NCBI GenBank assembly: GCA_021793595.1
Contig: JAJYSL010000262.1
Location: 1 to 6,205, forward strand
DNA: 6,205 nucleotides
Source of the DNA: Acidobacteriota bacterium
GTDB lineage: Bacteria; Acidobacteriota; Terriglobia; Terriglobales; Acidobacteriaceae
Direction: 5' to 3'
This document shows positions 1 through 5,677 of this stretch, piece by piece (position 1 is the first letter of the stretch; each line of letters opens with the position of its first letter). The notes below the pieces were generated by a model that saw nothing but the letters and a program-made list of their open reading frames with translations, did not search any database and was not told where the DNA came from. A program made the translations under genes and the position numbers.

Positions 1-3
1 AGA

Positions 4-462
4 GTGGCAGTTAACTCAGAGAGGTTTTCCAGGGCAACGGAGCGAGGCGACGCAGATGCGCAATTCTATATTGGCTCTCTGTATTTTGAGGGGCACGGTG
101 TAGCGGAAGACCCCGAAGATTATGTTATCCCGCAGAATTATGAACTGGCAGTAACGTGGTTTCAAATGGCCGCAGAAAAGGGTTATGCGCCTGCGCAGCA
201 CAATCTCGGCGTAATGTATTACTTCGGCCAAGGTGTATCGCAAGATTACGCACGGGCTGCAAGCTGGTGTCGCATAGCTGCTGACCAAGGCCACGTCGAT
301 GCACAATATACCCTTGGCGTGATGTATTACAGCGGCCAGGGTGTTCCTCAAGATTACACAGAGTCCGCGATTTGGTGCCGAAAGGCTTCAGACCGCGGCC
401 ATTCAGGAGCAAAAACCATCCTCGACTTGCTTTATTCTCGCGGCATATTGGCTGGAAGGTAA
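4..462 (+). CDS. SEL1-repeat protein, possibly 5'-truncated by window edge
   Basis: SEL1 repeats are pairs of antiparallel helices that form a solenoid used for protein-protein contacts; the partner here cannot be told. Three repeats are visible: residues about 17-61 (carrying an extra segment around PEDYVIPQN), 62-97 and 98-133. The last two are 36 residues each, with the signatures LGVMYYFGQGVSQDY and LGVMYYSGQGVPQDY followed by W-C-R. A short tail follows (about 134-152). The reading frame can begin at a GTG at position 4, but only three bases precede it, so no ribosome binding site can be judged and the frame may continue upstream. No signal peptide or membrane segment is seen in what is present. 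It ends 6 bases before the next SEL1 gene, so the two are probably cotranscribed. The family is clear; the N-terminus and function are not. Confidence 0.8.
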   Translation: MAVNSERFSRATERGDADAQFYIGSLYFEGHGVAEDPEDYVIPQNYELAVTWFQMAAEKGYAPAQHNLGVMYYFGQGVSQDYARAASWCRIAADQGHVDAQYTLGVMYYSGQGVPQDYTESAIWCRKASDRGHSGAKTILDLLYSRGILAGR

Positions 463-468
463 AGAAGC

Positions 469-1404
469 ATGGCGGACAAGCATGAACTTCTGATTCTGCC
501 GAATCGGGGCGATTCTTCGATTGCCGTTTCAGAGGCCGTATCCAGTCTCGTTGCGCGAGGACGGAACGATGCAGCGAACTTAAAGTTACGCATTTCGAAG
601 AGTCTCGCGCCTACGGGGCCCAGTGGGGTTCCCGATGCCAAAAATGCGATGCACAACAAGGCCGCTTCTTGGATGGAAGCCGAGACTCCGCTTTTCATGG
701 CCGCCGAGCGTGGTGATGCTGAATCCCAAAACGATATTGGTGTGCTTTACGAAATGGCTCAGGGCTATCCATATGGACCGAAATACTGGGCGGACGTGTT
801 CTTACGGATGAGTAGTGCGAAGAGAAACGATGTTGGGGCGTTTTCCCGATTGTTGTTATCACCTCGGGTGTTGCGGGATTATGCGGAAGCGGCTGCTTGG
901 TACCGCAAAGCCGCCGGGCAGGGGCTTGGAGTAGCACAACTCAATCTTGCGTCTTTGTACGCGAGCGGAAAGGGTGTGCCGCAGGACGATGAGCTGGCTG
1001 CACACTGGTACCGCAAGGCCGCCGAGTTGGGGGTTAACCCCGCACAGTACCGGCTTGGGCTCTTGTATTCGAGCGGGCAGGGCGTTCCTAAGGACTACGC
1101 GCAATCCGCCTTTTGGCTTCGGAAAGCCGCAGAGCGGCGTGTTGCTGTGGCACAGTACGAACTTGGTCTCCTATACGGCAAGGGCGGAATGGGTTTACCG
1201 CGAAACGATGAGGAGGCATATTTCTGGCTTTCCCTCGCCGCTTCGTCGGCAACACGCCCAAACAAGGAGGGGAAGCCCAGCGCACATGCGGAGGAGTATT
1301 CCCGCGCCCGCGATGCCGCCGCTGCAAAATTGACGTCGGCCGAGCTGTCCGAGTTACAGAGGCGCTTGAATAATTGGCTTACCGTTGACCCGCCGAAAAT
1401 GTAG
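469..1404 (+). CDS. SEL1-repeat protein, second of an adjacent pair
   Basis: This 311-residue protein has an unrecognised N-terminal part (about 1-72), a degenerate repeat region (about 73-152) and three clean SEL1 repeats at about 154-189, 190-225 and 226-262. The clean repeats carry signatures such as LGLLYSSGQGVPKDY and WYRKAAELG. A charged C-terminal segment (about 263-311, with AAAAKLTSAEL) resembles the tail that often closes bacterial SEL1 proteins. The repeat at 73-152 opens normally (AAERGDAESQNDIGVLYE), then departs from consensus before recovering at RDYAEAAAWYRKAA. The ATG at 469 follows GGAAGG at 454-459 at a good distance and lies 6 bases after the upstream stop, which supports this start and coupling to the gene before. 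No signal peptide or transmembrane helix is evident. It is probably a scaffold for protein contacts; the partner is unknown. Confidence 0.85.
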   Translation: MADKHELLILPNRGDSSIAVSEAVSSLVARGRNDAANLKLRISKSLAPTGPSGVPDAKNAMHNKAASWMEAETPLFMAAERGDAESQNDIGVLYEMAQGYPYGPKYWADVFLRMSSAKRNDVGAFSRLLLSPRVLRDYAEAAAWYRKAAGQGLGVAQLNLASLYASGKGVPQDDELAAHWYRKAAELGVNPAQYRLGLLYSSGQGVPKDYAQSAFWLRKAAERRVAVAQYELGLLYGKGGMGLPRNDEEAYFWLSLAASSATRPNKEGKPSAHAEEYSRARDAAAAKLTSAELSELQRRLNNWLTVDPPKM

Positions 1405-1489
1405 GAACAGACTTCGCATGTGCTCAGTTGTCGAGGGGCCTCTCCCGAGCCCGGCTCTGCAAATAACTACAAGGAAAAGCCTCAAGCGA

Positions 1490-1516
1490 TTTACATGGCG
1501 GGATTCTGATTATCAT
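1490..1516 (+). promoter_or_regulatory. Candidate promoter for the zinc-ribbon gene
   Basis: TTTACA at 1490-1495 and TATCAT at 1511-1516 each differ by one base from the sigma-70 -35 and -10 consensus. The spacer is only 15 bases, shorter than the usual 17. A transcript would start near 1523 and reach AGGAGAA at 1531-1537 before the ATG at 1544. The position is right but the short spacer keeps confidence low. Confidence 0.35.
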
Positions 1517-1543
1517 GTCCTAATTGCTATAGGAGAATTACAA

Positions 1544-1765
1544 ATGAACATGCGTGCAAAATGCGCAAATGAAAAGTGCGATTTCAAAGGTATCGAGCGG
1601 TCCGTTTTCGTTGGTCAAGCCTTGGGCTATGGAGCTGCGAACGACCGAGTGAAGTGTGCGGGGTGCGGCGATCTAATGACCACTACGAAAACAGCCGCTG
1701 CCCGACCGCGTGTCAAGAGTAGGGGAAAGTCGCGACGGAACTTGAGACCGTCCTGTCGCCATTAG
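1544..1765 (+). CDS. Small zinc-ribbon-like protein (73 residues)
   Basis: The sequence shows two cysteine pairs, CANEKC (C7, C12) and CAGC (C38, C41). This CX4C-X25-CX2C layout is typical of a single zinc ribbon. The central stretch (GIERSVFVGQALGYGAANDRVKC) is neutral, and the C-terminal 28 or so residues are strongly basic, rich in R and K (e.g. RPRVKSRGKSRRN), and could contact nucleic acid. The frame is open back to 1385, overlapping the SEL1 gene, but the ATG at 1544 has a well-spaced AGGAGAA at 1531-1537 and starts just before the first cysteine, so it is preferred. The gene lies 139 bases after the SEL1 gene and has its own promoter-like sequence. No known family function is recognised. 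Zinc binding is inferred from the cysteines only. Confidence 0.65.
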   Translation: MNMRAKCANEKCDFKGIERSVFVGQALGYGAANDRVKCAGCGDLMTTTKTAAARPRVKSRGKSRRNLRPSCRH

Positions 1766-2070
1766 GCAAAACTTCTCGTTGAATGTTCGGACGGATTTGC
1801 GATCTCAGCGAGTCACCAGGACGGGATGCATCGCCCCGATTTCAGTGATTCATGAGCGGAGCAAGTCCGTGTCCCGAAGCAGGAAGAGTCGTTCAGCAGT
1901 GTCGGCAGTAAGTTGACGAAGCCTCGCGAGAGAAGCCGCCTAAAGCAAAGATAATGTACTTGGGCCGGGCGAGTTGTCACTTTATGGAATGTCAACTCAT
2001 GTCCTGAGACAATGCCACGCACAGTGGCAGAAGGGAATGCTGGATTTCTGATTTTCGGTAACGCCTGCCA
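1766..2070. other. Intergenic stretch, possible worn gene remnant
   Basis: No convincing gene is seen here. On the - strand a frame is open from 2100 to 1813 but has no ribosome binding site, and its only start is a TTG inside a hairpin. Part of that frame (about 1957-2040) reads PSATVRGIVSGHELTFHK, which recalls the SA...G...GH.L.FHK stretch near the N-terminus of gamma-glutamylcyclotransferase-like proteins. The characteristic YGSN motif is not intact (LYRS is seen instead), and the similarity is lost downstream. A small inverted repeat, TGCCAC/GTGGCA with a 5-base loop, lies at 2013-2029. The stretch separates convergent transcription units and is probably non-coding or a remnant. Confidence 0.3.
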
Positions 2071-2099
2071 TGAGCGATAGAGAACTCCTCTATCGCTCA
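2071..2099 (-). terminator. Perfect 12-bp hairpin after the traKLM-like operon
   Basis: TGAGCGATAGAG at 2071-2082 and CTCTATCGCTCA at 2088-2099 are exact inverse complements with a 5-base loop. The hairpin begins 1 base past the stop codon of the membrane-protein gene read on the - strand, which is where an operon terminator or a 3' end-protecting stem is expected. No T-run follows the stem on either strand, so this is not a canonical intrinsic terminator; it may work with Rho or as an RNA-stabilising stem. It could also act on transcripts arriving from the left. Confidence 0.5.
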
Positions 2100-2100
2100 A

Positions 2101-2949
2101 CTACGGACGTCTATTCGTCTCATGCTGATTGTGTATGCGTGGTTTCTTGGCAGCTCTCACTACCCGGCTGTCACGCTCTGGTTGAGGGACTGGTACAGTT
2201 TGCATTGTGAAAGGCGGCGGTGTAGCAATTTCTACCGGAGCGGAATCTCTCCAAGTCTGGACACCCATGCCTGTAAACAAGCCAATCAACAAGGCAGCAC
2301 CGGCGACGAGCGGCATCCATATGCGTAGGACATCATTCTTGAGTTCCTGTAAGAGCGCGTCTACTGTTTTCGCACGGCTTTCCAGTGAATAGGTCAGGCG
2401 ACTGTTGGCAGATTCAATCTGGGCAACAACGCCACCGTGCGAGTCCGATAAATTGCGGAGCGCCGTGGTGAGGTCTTTCTGAGCGCCTGTCATTGCAGCA
2501 GTGGTCGTGTGTAATGCTTGCACCGCATCCGGCATACCAGATTTGACGAAATGCTGACGCAGGCTTTCTCCCAACAGCTTGGCAATTTTCTGCGGATCGA
2601 GACCAGCTTCGATTTCACTGGGGAGTTCCGTGAGCCTTGACTCAAGTTGATGTACATAGCTCAGTGTTTTCTGTTGTGTCTCCGCTGAAAATTTCCGATG
2701 TAGATCGAGCATTTCCTGAAAGCGTTCCCGTTCGTCTGCGATTTCCTTCGGTGTATCGCGCGTGAGCAACGCAAGAACACCCATCGCTTCGAGGATGCGA
2801 AGCATCTCGTCATCGGGACCCAGTGTGTGCGTGTGAGCAAGTACACGGTAGTAGGCGGTATGCAATTCTTCTGGAACGAGGCGAGCGAGAGAGTCGAATA
2901 AAGTCGGCTCTCCCGTCTCCAAGTTGCGACCTTCTCTCGTAATGCTCAT
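2101..2949 (-). CDS. TraM-like conjugal transfer membrane protein
   Basis: The 282-residue protein is mostly helical and charged. It has a conserved-looking N-terminal part (DDEMLRILEAMGVLALLTRD, residues 46-65), then a long region with coiled-coil character (about 68-205), then one transmembrane helix (about 208-230, core PLVAGAALLIGLFTGMGV). The C-terminal tail is rich in proline (about 238-258), then basic (about 262-282). The layout of an acidic helical N-terminal part ending in one C-terminal membrane helix, and the place directly after a TraL-like ATPase, fit TraM of the IncP leader operon. As I recall, plasmid RP4 TraM is about 145 residues, so this copy is about twice as long and carries an extra tail past the helix. 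Its ATG overlaps the upstream stop (ATGA), with a weak AGGTG upstream, so translation is probably coupled. The role in transfer is inferred from context; direct similarity is modest. Confidence 0.5.
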   Translation of the reverse strand: MSITREGRNLETGEPTLFDSLARLVPEELHTAYYRVLAHTHTLGPDDEMLRILEAMGVLALLTRDTPKEIADERERFQEMLDLHRKFSAETQQKTLSYVHQLESRLTELPSEIEAGLDPQKIAKLLGESLRQHFVKSGMPDAVQALHTTTAAMTGAQKDLTTALRNLSDSHGGVVAQIESANSRLTYSLESRAKTVDALLQELKNDVLRIWMPLVAGAALLIGLFTGMGVQTWRDSAPVEIATPPPFTMQTVPVPQPERDSRVVRAAKKPRIHNQHETNRRP

Positions 2950-3671
2950 GGCAAGAACACCTGCCTTGCCCGGTCGAACTCTGAGAAAAGCCGCCGTCGA
3001 TAGCTCTGTGCCCGCATGATGAGCGACGCCCGTTTCAGTTCTTCGATGGAAGCTTTGCGGTCTGCCACCTGGCCGAGTTGAATGCCATACTGTCGTATCG
3101 GATTTTCGAGTTCTGCCAGCCGGAATTCCATGTGCAGAATTTCAGGAGAAAAGGCTTCGCGGAAACGGCTTGCCTGTTCGGTGGACTTCCAATATGTAAA
3201 GTCTGCCAACGAACTTGTCGCGTTTTCAATGACGACATATTCCACGCGATCCTGCAGGCGGCTTGCCCACGCGAGGACACTTTCCACGCTGGCGGGGTCG
3301 GGAGTCACAACACCAACGGCTGTGAAGCGAACTCCGGTTGCAGCGACATCCTCGTACATCGACTCAAACCAATCCGCTGCGACCTGCCCGGCACCCGCGC
3401 CCATGTCGGCCAGGATGATCGGAGTTCCGCCGTCGAGATGATCGACAAAAGCATCCAGGCCAGCAGGTGTATGGATATTGACCTTTGTGACCGCGCCATT
3501 GAAGAAATGTTTGAGAGAGCCACGCGCTTTGTTCTCGGTGTCGAGATCGAGCAGCGTGACCGGAATCGCGTTTGCTAAAAACCATTCAGCCAGTGCCACC
3601 ATGACGCCAGTTTTCCCGACGCCGCCTTTGCCGCCCATCGTAAAAACAACCCGCTTCGCATTTGCTGTCAT
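2946..3671 (-). CDS. TraL-like / ParA-type deviant Walker A ATPase
   Basis: This 241-residue protein belongs to the SIMIBI/MinD-ParA class of P-loop ATPases. The deviant Walker A motif KGGVGKT spans residues 15-21, with the signature lysine K15 and K20. LLDLDTENKA at 40-49 is the A' motif (D42, D44), and IILADMGAGAG at about 85-95 serves as Walker B with D89. The C-terminal end (SLIMRAQSYRRRLFSEFDRA) resembles, from memory, the C-terminus of IncP TraL, which is also 241 residues. Together with the neighbours this makes TraL a better reading than a plasmid partition ParA; no ParB-like gene is present. The start at 3671 lies in an ATGA overlap with the upstream stop and follows GGAGGTG at 3676-3682, a strong ribosome binding site. 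The ATPase may act at the membrane on the transfer complex, but its exact role in this family is not well defined. Confidence 0.7.
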   Translation of the reverse strand: MTANAKRVVFTMGGKGGVGKTGVMVALAEWFLANAIPVTLLDLDTENKARGSLKHFFNGAVTKVNIHTPAGLDAFVDHLDGGTPIILADMGAGAGQVAADWFESMYEDVAATGVRFTAVGVVTPDPASVESVLAWASRLQDRVEYVVIENATSSLADFTYWKSTEQASRFREAFSPEILHMEFRLAELENPIRQYGIQLGQVADRKASIEELKRASLIMRAQSYRRRLFSEFDRARQVFLP

Positions 3672-4048
3672 CGCGCACCTCCATGAATGGTCAGAGTGAG
3701 AGGTTCGTTTTCGCGGAAGACGAAGCGAGCACGCTTGGCTTCCCGCGCTGTGGGCTTCGCTTTGAGTGCCGCAAGAGGATCCGGTATTGACAATTCCGTG
3801 GTGGTGGATTCCAGCGGAGGCAGTTCAAATTGTGTTCGTTTACGATGCTTGGCGCGAACTTTCACGAAGGAATGGAGCGTGCTCGGGGCTACGTGCAATC
3901 CGAGCCGTTCATGGAAAATCCGGGCCAGGTCACGGTATGTCCTACCCTTGCGCCGCAATTCACGAATGAGATCGCGGTGAGGTTCCAGTTTGGAACGATG
4001 CAGTTTTTCCGGGAGCGATTCGAGGATGGTCTGAAGTGCCGGTTCCAT
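3668..4048 (-). CDS. TraK-like small HTH DNA-binding protein
   Basis: The protein has 126 residues, close to the roughly 134 of IncP TraK, the oriT-binding protein that bends DNA beside the nick site. Residues about 25-65 read as a helix-turn-helix: RDLIRELRRKGRTYRDLARIF, then HERLGLHVAPSTLHSFVKV. This recalls the TraK pattern of an entry helix, then an R-I-x-F-x-Y-x-T-F-x-R-Y-V-like recognition segment. The rest (about 72-126) is a linker rich in E, P and T with a basic patch (KPTAREAKRARF). It is first in a three-gene operon with ATGA overlaps. A promoter-like TATGAT lies 27 bases upstream, and an 11-bp tandem repeat abuts it, a plausible own binding site. GGAG in CTGGAGCC precedes the ATG at 4048. 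Assignment rests on fold, size and gene order; another small HTH regulator is the alternative. Confidence 0.5.
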   Translation of the reverse strand: MEPALQTILESLPEKLHRSKLEPHRDLIRELRRKGRTYRDLARIFHERLGLHVAPSTLHSFVKVRAKHRKRTQFELPPLESTTTELSIPDPLAALKAKPTAREAKRARFVFRENEPLTLTIHGGAR

Positions 4049-4074
4049 AATTTTGGCTCCAGAGCACTTCGCAA

Positions 4075-4080
4075 ATCATA
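4075..4080 (-). promoter_or_regulatory. -10 element of the traKLM-like operon promoter
   Basis: On the - strand the sequence reads TATGAT, five of six matches to the -10 consensus, 27 bases before the ATG at 4048. A start of transcription near 4068 would give a short leader. No good -35 hexamer stands 16-18 bases upstream; that space is taken by the tandem repeat at 4080-4101, which suggests an activator or autoregulator site. Confidence 0.4.
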
Positions 4081-4101
4081 GTCCAATAACAGTCCGATAA
4101 C
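4080..4101. repeat. Tandem 11-bp direct repeat AGTCC(A/G)ATAAC
   Basis: AGTCCAATAAC (4080-4090) is followed without a gap by AGTCCGATAAC (4091-4101), 10 of 11 bases identical. A period of 11 bases puts both copies on one face of the helix, as with adjacent protein sites. The repeat overlaps the upstream part of the operon promoter and lies about 70-90 bases from the attachment core. It could be an operator, a TraK-like oriT site or an integrase arm site; sequence alone does not decide. Confidence 0.65.
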
Positions 4102-4106
4102 CCGCT

Positions 4107-4146
4107 CTACCTATGCCTAAAACGGCCTTATGGCGCTATCCATGCC
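4107..4146. repeat. Pair of near-identical direct repeats CTA(C/T)C(T/C)ATGCC
   Basis: CTACCTATGCC (4107-4117) and CTATCCATGCC (4136-4146) match at 9 of 11 bases and start 29 bases apart. They sit between the tandem repeat and the attachment core. The second copy contains CTATCC, which partly resembles the TATCCTG nick-site core of IncP-type origins of transfer, but the match breaks at the next base. Candidate roles are integrase arm-type sites or part of an origin of transfer. Confidence 0.35.
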
Positions 4147-4169
4147 GTCTAGTTTCAATAAGTTGCGAG

Positions 4170-4224
4170 ATCGCCGACCACTTTCACGGCGATAACACGG
4201 GTTCAAATCCCGTCGGGGACGCCA
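4170..4224 (+). other. Attachment site made of the 3' part of tRNA-Glu(TTC)
   Basis: From 4181 the bases match the 3' part of a bacterial tRNA-Glu: anticodon loop CTTTCAC (4181-4187, anticodon TTC at 4183-4185), 3' anticodon strand GGCGA (4188-4192), TAAC variable region, T arm ACGGG-TTCAAAT-CCCGT (4197-4213), acceptor strand CGGGGAC (4214-4220), G and encoded CCA (4222-4224). The 5' half (a GTCCCCG acceptor strand, D arm) is missing upstream, so this is no working tRNA. Such 3' fragments mark where tyrosine recombinases integrate in tRNA genes, and an integrase gene ends 65 bases to the right. A perfect 7-bp inverted repeat, ATCGCCG (4170-4176) and CGGCGAT (4187-4193), flanks the 10 bases around the anticodon loop and fits core-type integrase sites. 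The site could be attP of a circular element, a junction between tandem elements, or an attR. Confidence 0.8.
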
Positions 4225-4265
4225 AATCCTTTCAACAACTTAGCGGAAAATACCCTAAAATCGCC

Positions 4266-4289
4266 GGGTACCTACTGGGTACCCTTTTT
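4266..4289 (+). terminator. Rho-independent terminator between att site and integrase
   Basis: GGGTACC (4266-4272) and GGTACCC (4278-4284) form a perfect 7-bp stem with a 5-base loop, followed at once by TTTTT (4285-4289). On the + strand this is a canonical terminator that would stop transcription coming through a tRNA-Glu gene before it runs antisense into the integrase. On the - strand the stem directly follows the integrase stop codon, with a weaker TTTT a few bases on, so it may act in both directions. Confidence 0.75.
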
Positions 4290-5553
4290 CAGGCTCCAAC
4301 TTTATCCACGTCCAACTTTGCTTCCGGTCGCATCATCTCTACGACCTTTTGCTGCGCCTTGCGCTTGGCTGGCATCTGCGCCTGCGCATATACGTCCATG
4401 GTCACCTTCACCGAGCCATGCCGCAACAACTCCTGCACCACTTTGACGTCCTCTCCATTCGCATGAAGAAGGGTCGAATAGGTGCGCCGGAAGGTGTGCC
4501 AGGCAACCCGCTTGTCGATGCCCAGGCGCTTCACTACCGGCTGGATGTGGTAACGCATGATGCTCGACAGCCACAACGGTTGTTTGCCACGCTTCTTGCC
4601 AGCCCGGTTGCTATTGGAAGCGAAGACCCAGTCGCCAGGTTCCCGGTAAGGCGTTTCCCGATACCACGCCCGCAGATCTTGGGCGGTGTACTCATCGAGC
4701 GGCACAGGTTTCTGGGAAGCTTCGGTCTTGCAGCGTCCGACCACCTGGTCCACCACCGAGCGCTGTACATCGATCAGCAGGTTTGCAAAATCGATGTCAC
4801 CCCACTTGATTCCGGTCAGTTCGCCACGGCGTAAGCCAGTCGACATGTCGAGGAACAGCAGCACGCGCTCCCGCAACTGAAGTTCGGCAACGATGGCCTG
4901 CATCTCGGAGATTTCCAGAATGTCTGGAATCTTCTGCCGCTTGGAACTCTGGCGAACGCCAGCGCCCCGGTTCGGCCCCGAAATCGGATTGCGTTGCGCG
5001 AAGTCCCAGCGGATCGCGTGGTTGAAGAGCACACTCATCAAATTACGAATCTTGGCCTTGGTCGCCGGAGCAAGAGGTTGCAGGTGCTTTTCTTGTACGG
5101 CAGGCTGTCGCTTCTTCCGCTCGCGCGGTTGCCGCTTCAGCTTGCGCAGCCATTCTTCGACCATCGGAGCTTTGATATCGGACAGCTTGACGCTGCCCCA
5201 CCTCGGCCCGATCCAATGATTCAGGCAGCTCTCGTAGCGGTCCCGTGTCGACCAGGCGCGGCCTTCCCGCCGTGGTCCACGAGTTCCTTGTCCCGGAAAT
5301 GCTGTGCCAGCTGCTCCATCGTGATGGTGTTGAGTTCGCTCTTTTTCTCTGAGTTGATGGCCAGCCGCAAGCCCATCGCTGCCTTCTCTGCCGCAGCTTC
5401 GGTCCTGAACTGGTCAAGTGTGCCAATCTGTTTCTTCTTCCGGATGCGCCTGCCGTCTACCTGGGTTTCATACCAGCGGAAGATCCATATAGGGGTTCCA
5501 CTCCCGTTCACAGACCGGCTGATGCATCCATTCTGATACCGCGCCGTCGTCAT
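4289..5553 (-). pseudogene. Tyrosine recombinase (integrase), frameshifted
   Basis: This is a phage/ICE-type site-specific integrase in two frames. The N-terminal part runs from the ATG at 5553 to a stop at 5221. It has an arm-DNA-binding-like start (MTTARYQNG, then WIFRWYE and RRIRKKKQIGT) and the beginning of the core-binding domain (MEQLAQHFRDKEL). Reading then has to move to the -1 frame near 5254-5268, where STRDRYESCLNHWIGPRWG picks up the core-binding domain and continues without a stop to 4289. Counting from the methionine at 5164, the catalytic set is complete: R112 (TGLRRGEL), K152, H223 and R226 (HTFR), H249 (LLRHGS) and Y259 (DVYAQA). A one-base deletion explains the break; restored length would be about 421 residues, normal for the family. 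No slippery heptamer is seen. The gene's 3' end faces the tRNA-Glu att site, the usual place for the enzyme that uses it. Confidence 0.85.
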
Positions 5554-5558
5554 GACGA

Positions 5559-5566
5559 CCTCCTTT
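5559..5566 (-). promoter_or_regulatory. Strong ribosome binding site of the integrase
   Basis: AAAGGAGG on the - strand lies 5 bases before the ATG at 5553. It fixes the integrase start there and excludes the longer in-frame extension toward 5715, which reads through intergenic DNA and has no such site. Confidence 0.75.
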
Positions 5567-5600
5567 CGGTGAGGGCGCGGAAAGCCATCGGAACGTATCC

Positions 5601-5630
5601 ACAATGTACCTCGAATTGAGGCAAAATTGT
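5601..5630. repeat. Interrupted dyad upstream of the integrase
   Basis: ACAAT (5601-5605) and ATTGT (5626-5630) enclose CCTC (5609-5612) and GAGG (5618-5621), giving a 30-base dyad that is symmetric except for 3- versus 4-base spacers. It stands about 50-80 bases before the integrase ATG, a position suited to an operator or excisionase site. No convincing sigma-70 promoter could be picked in the 5554-5677 gap, so the role is open. Confidence 0.35.
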
Positions 5631-5677
5631 TTGACTTGAACCGCCGCATTTCTTCCGCACCGGAATAGCAATGTCTC

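Noticed and set aside
1385..1543. Longer version of the zinc-ribbon protein starting at TTG 1385
   Set aside because: It would overlap the SEL1 gene, has no ribosome binding site, and the extra 53 residues look random; AGGAGAA before 1544 decides the start.
1813..2100. A 95-residue - strand protein
   Set aside because: Its TTG start lies in the hairpin stem, no ribosome binding site is seen, and composition looks non-coding beyond a short family-like stretch.
3078..3578. Long open frame on the + strand inside the ATPase gene
   Set aside because: It is the antisense of a well-supported P-loop ATPase, with no start signals or family motifs.
4147..4224. A complete tRNA-Glu gene
   Set aside because: GTCTAG at 4147 resembles a tRNA-Glu D arm, but it is about 11 bases too far from the anticodon loop, the 5' acceptor strand GTCCCCG is missing, and the 5' anticodon strand is displaced by 5 bases.
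4349..4834. Open frame of 161 residues on the + strand within the integrase
   Set aside because: It is a shadow of the catalytic domain, whose motifs are on the - strand.
5250..5275. Programmed -1 ribosomal frameshift in the integrase
   Set aside because: No X-XXY-YYZ slippery heptamer in the needed phase is seen, and integrases of this family are not usually made this way; a one-base deletion or sequencing error is simpler.
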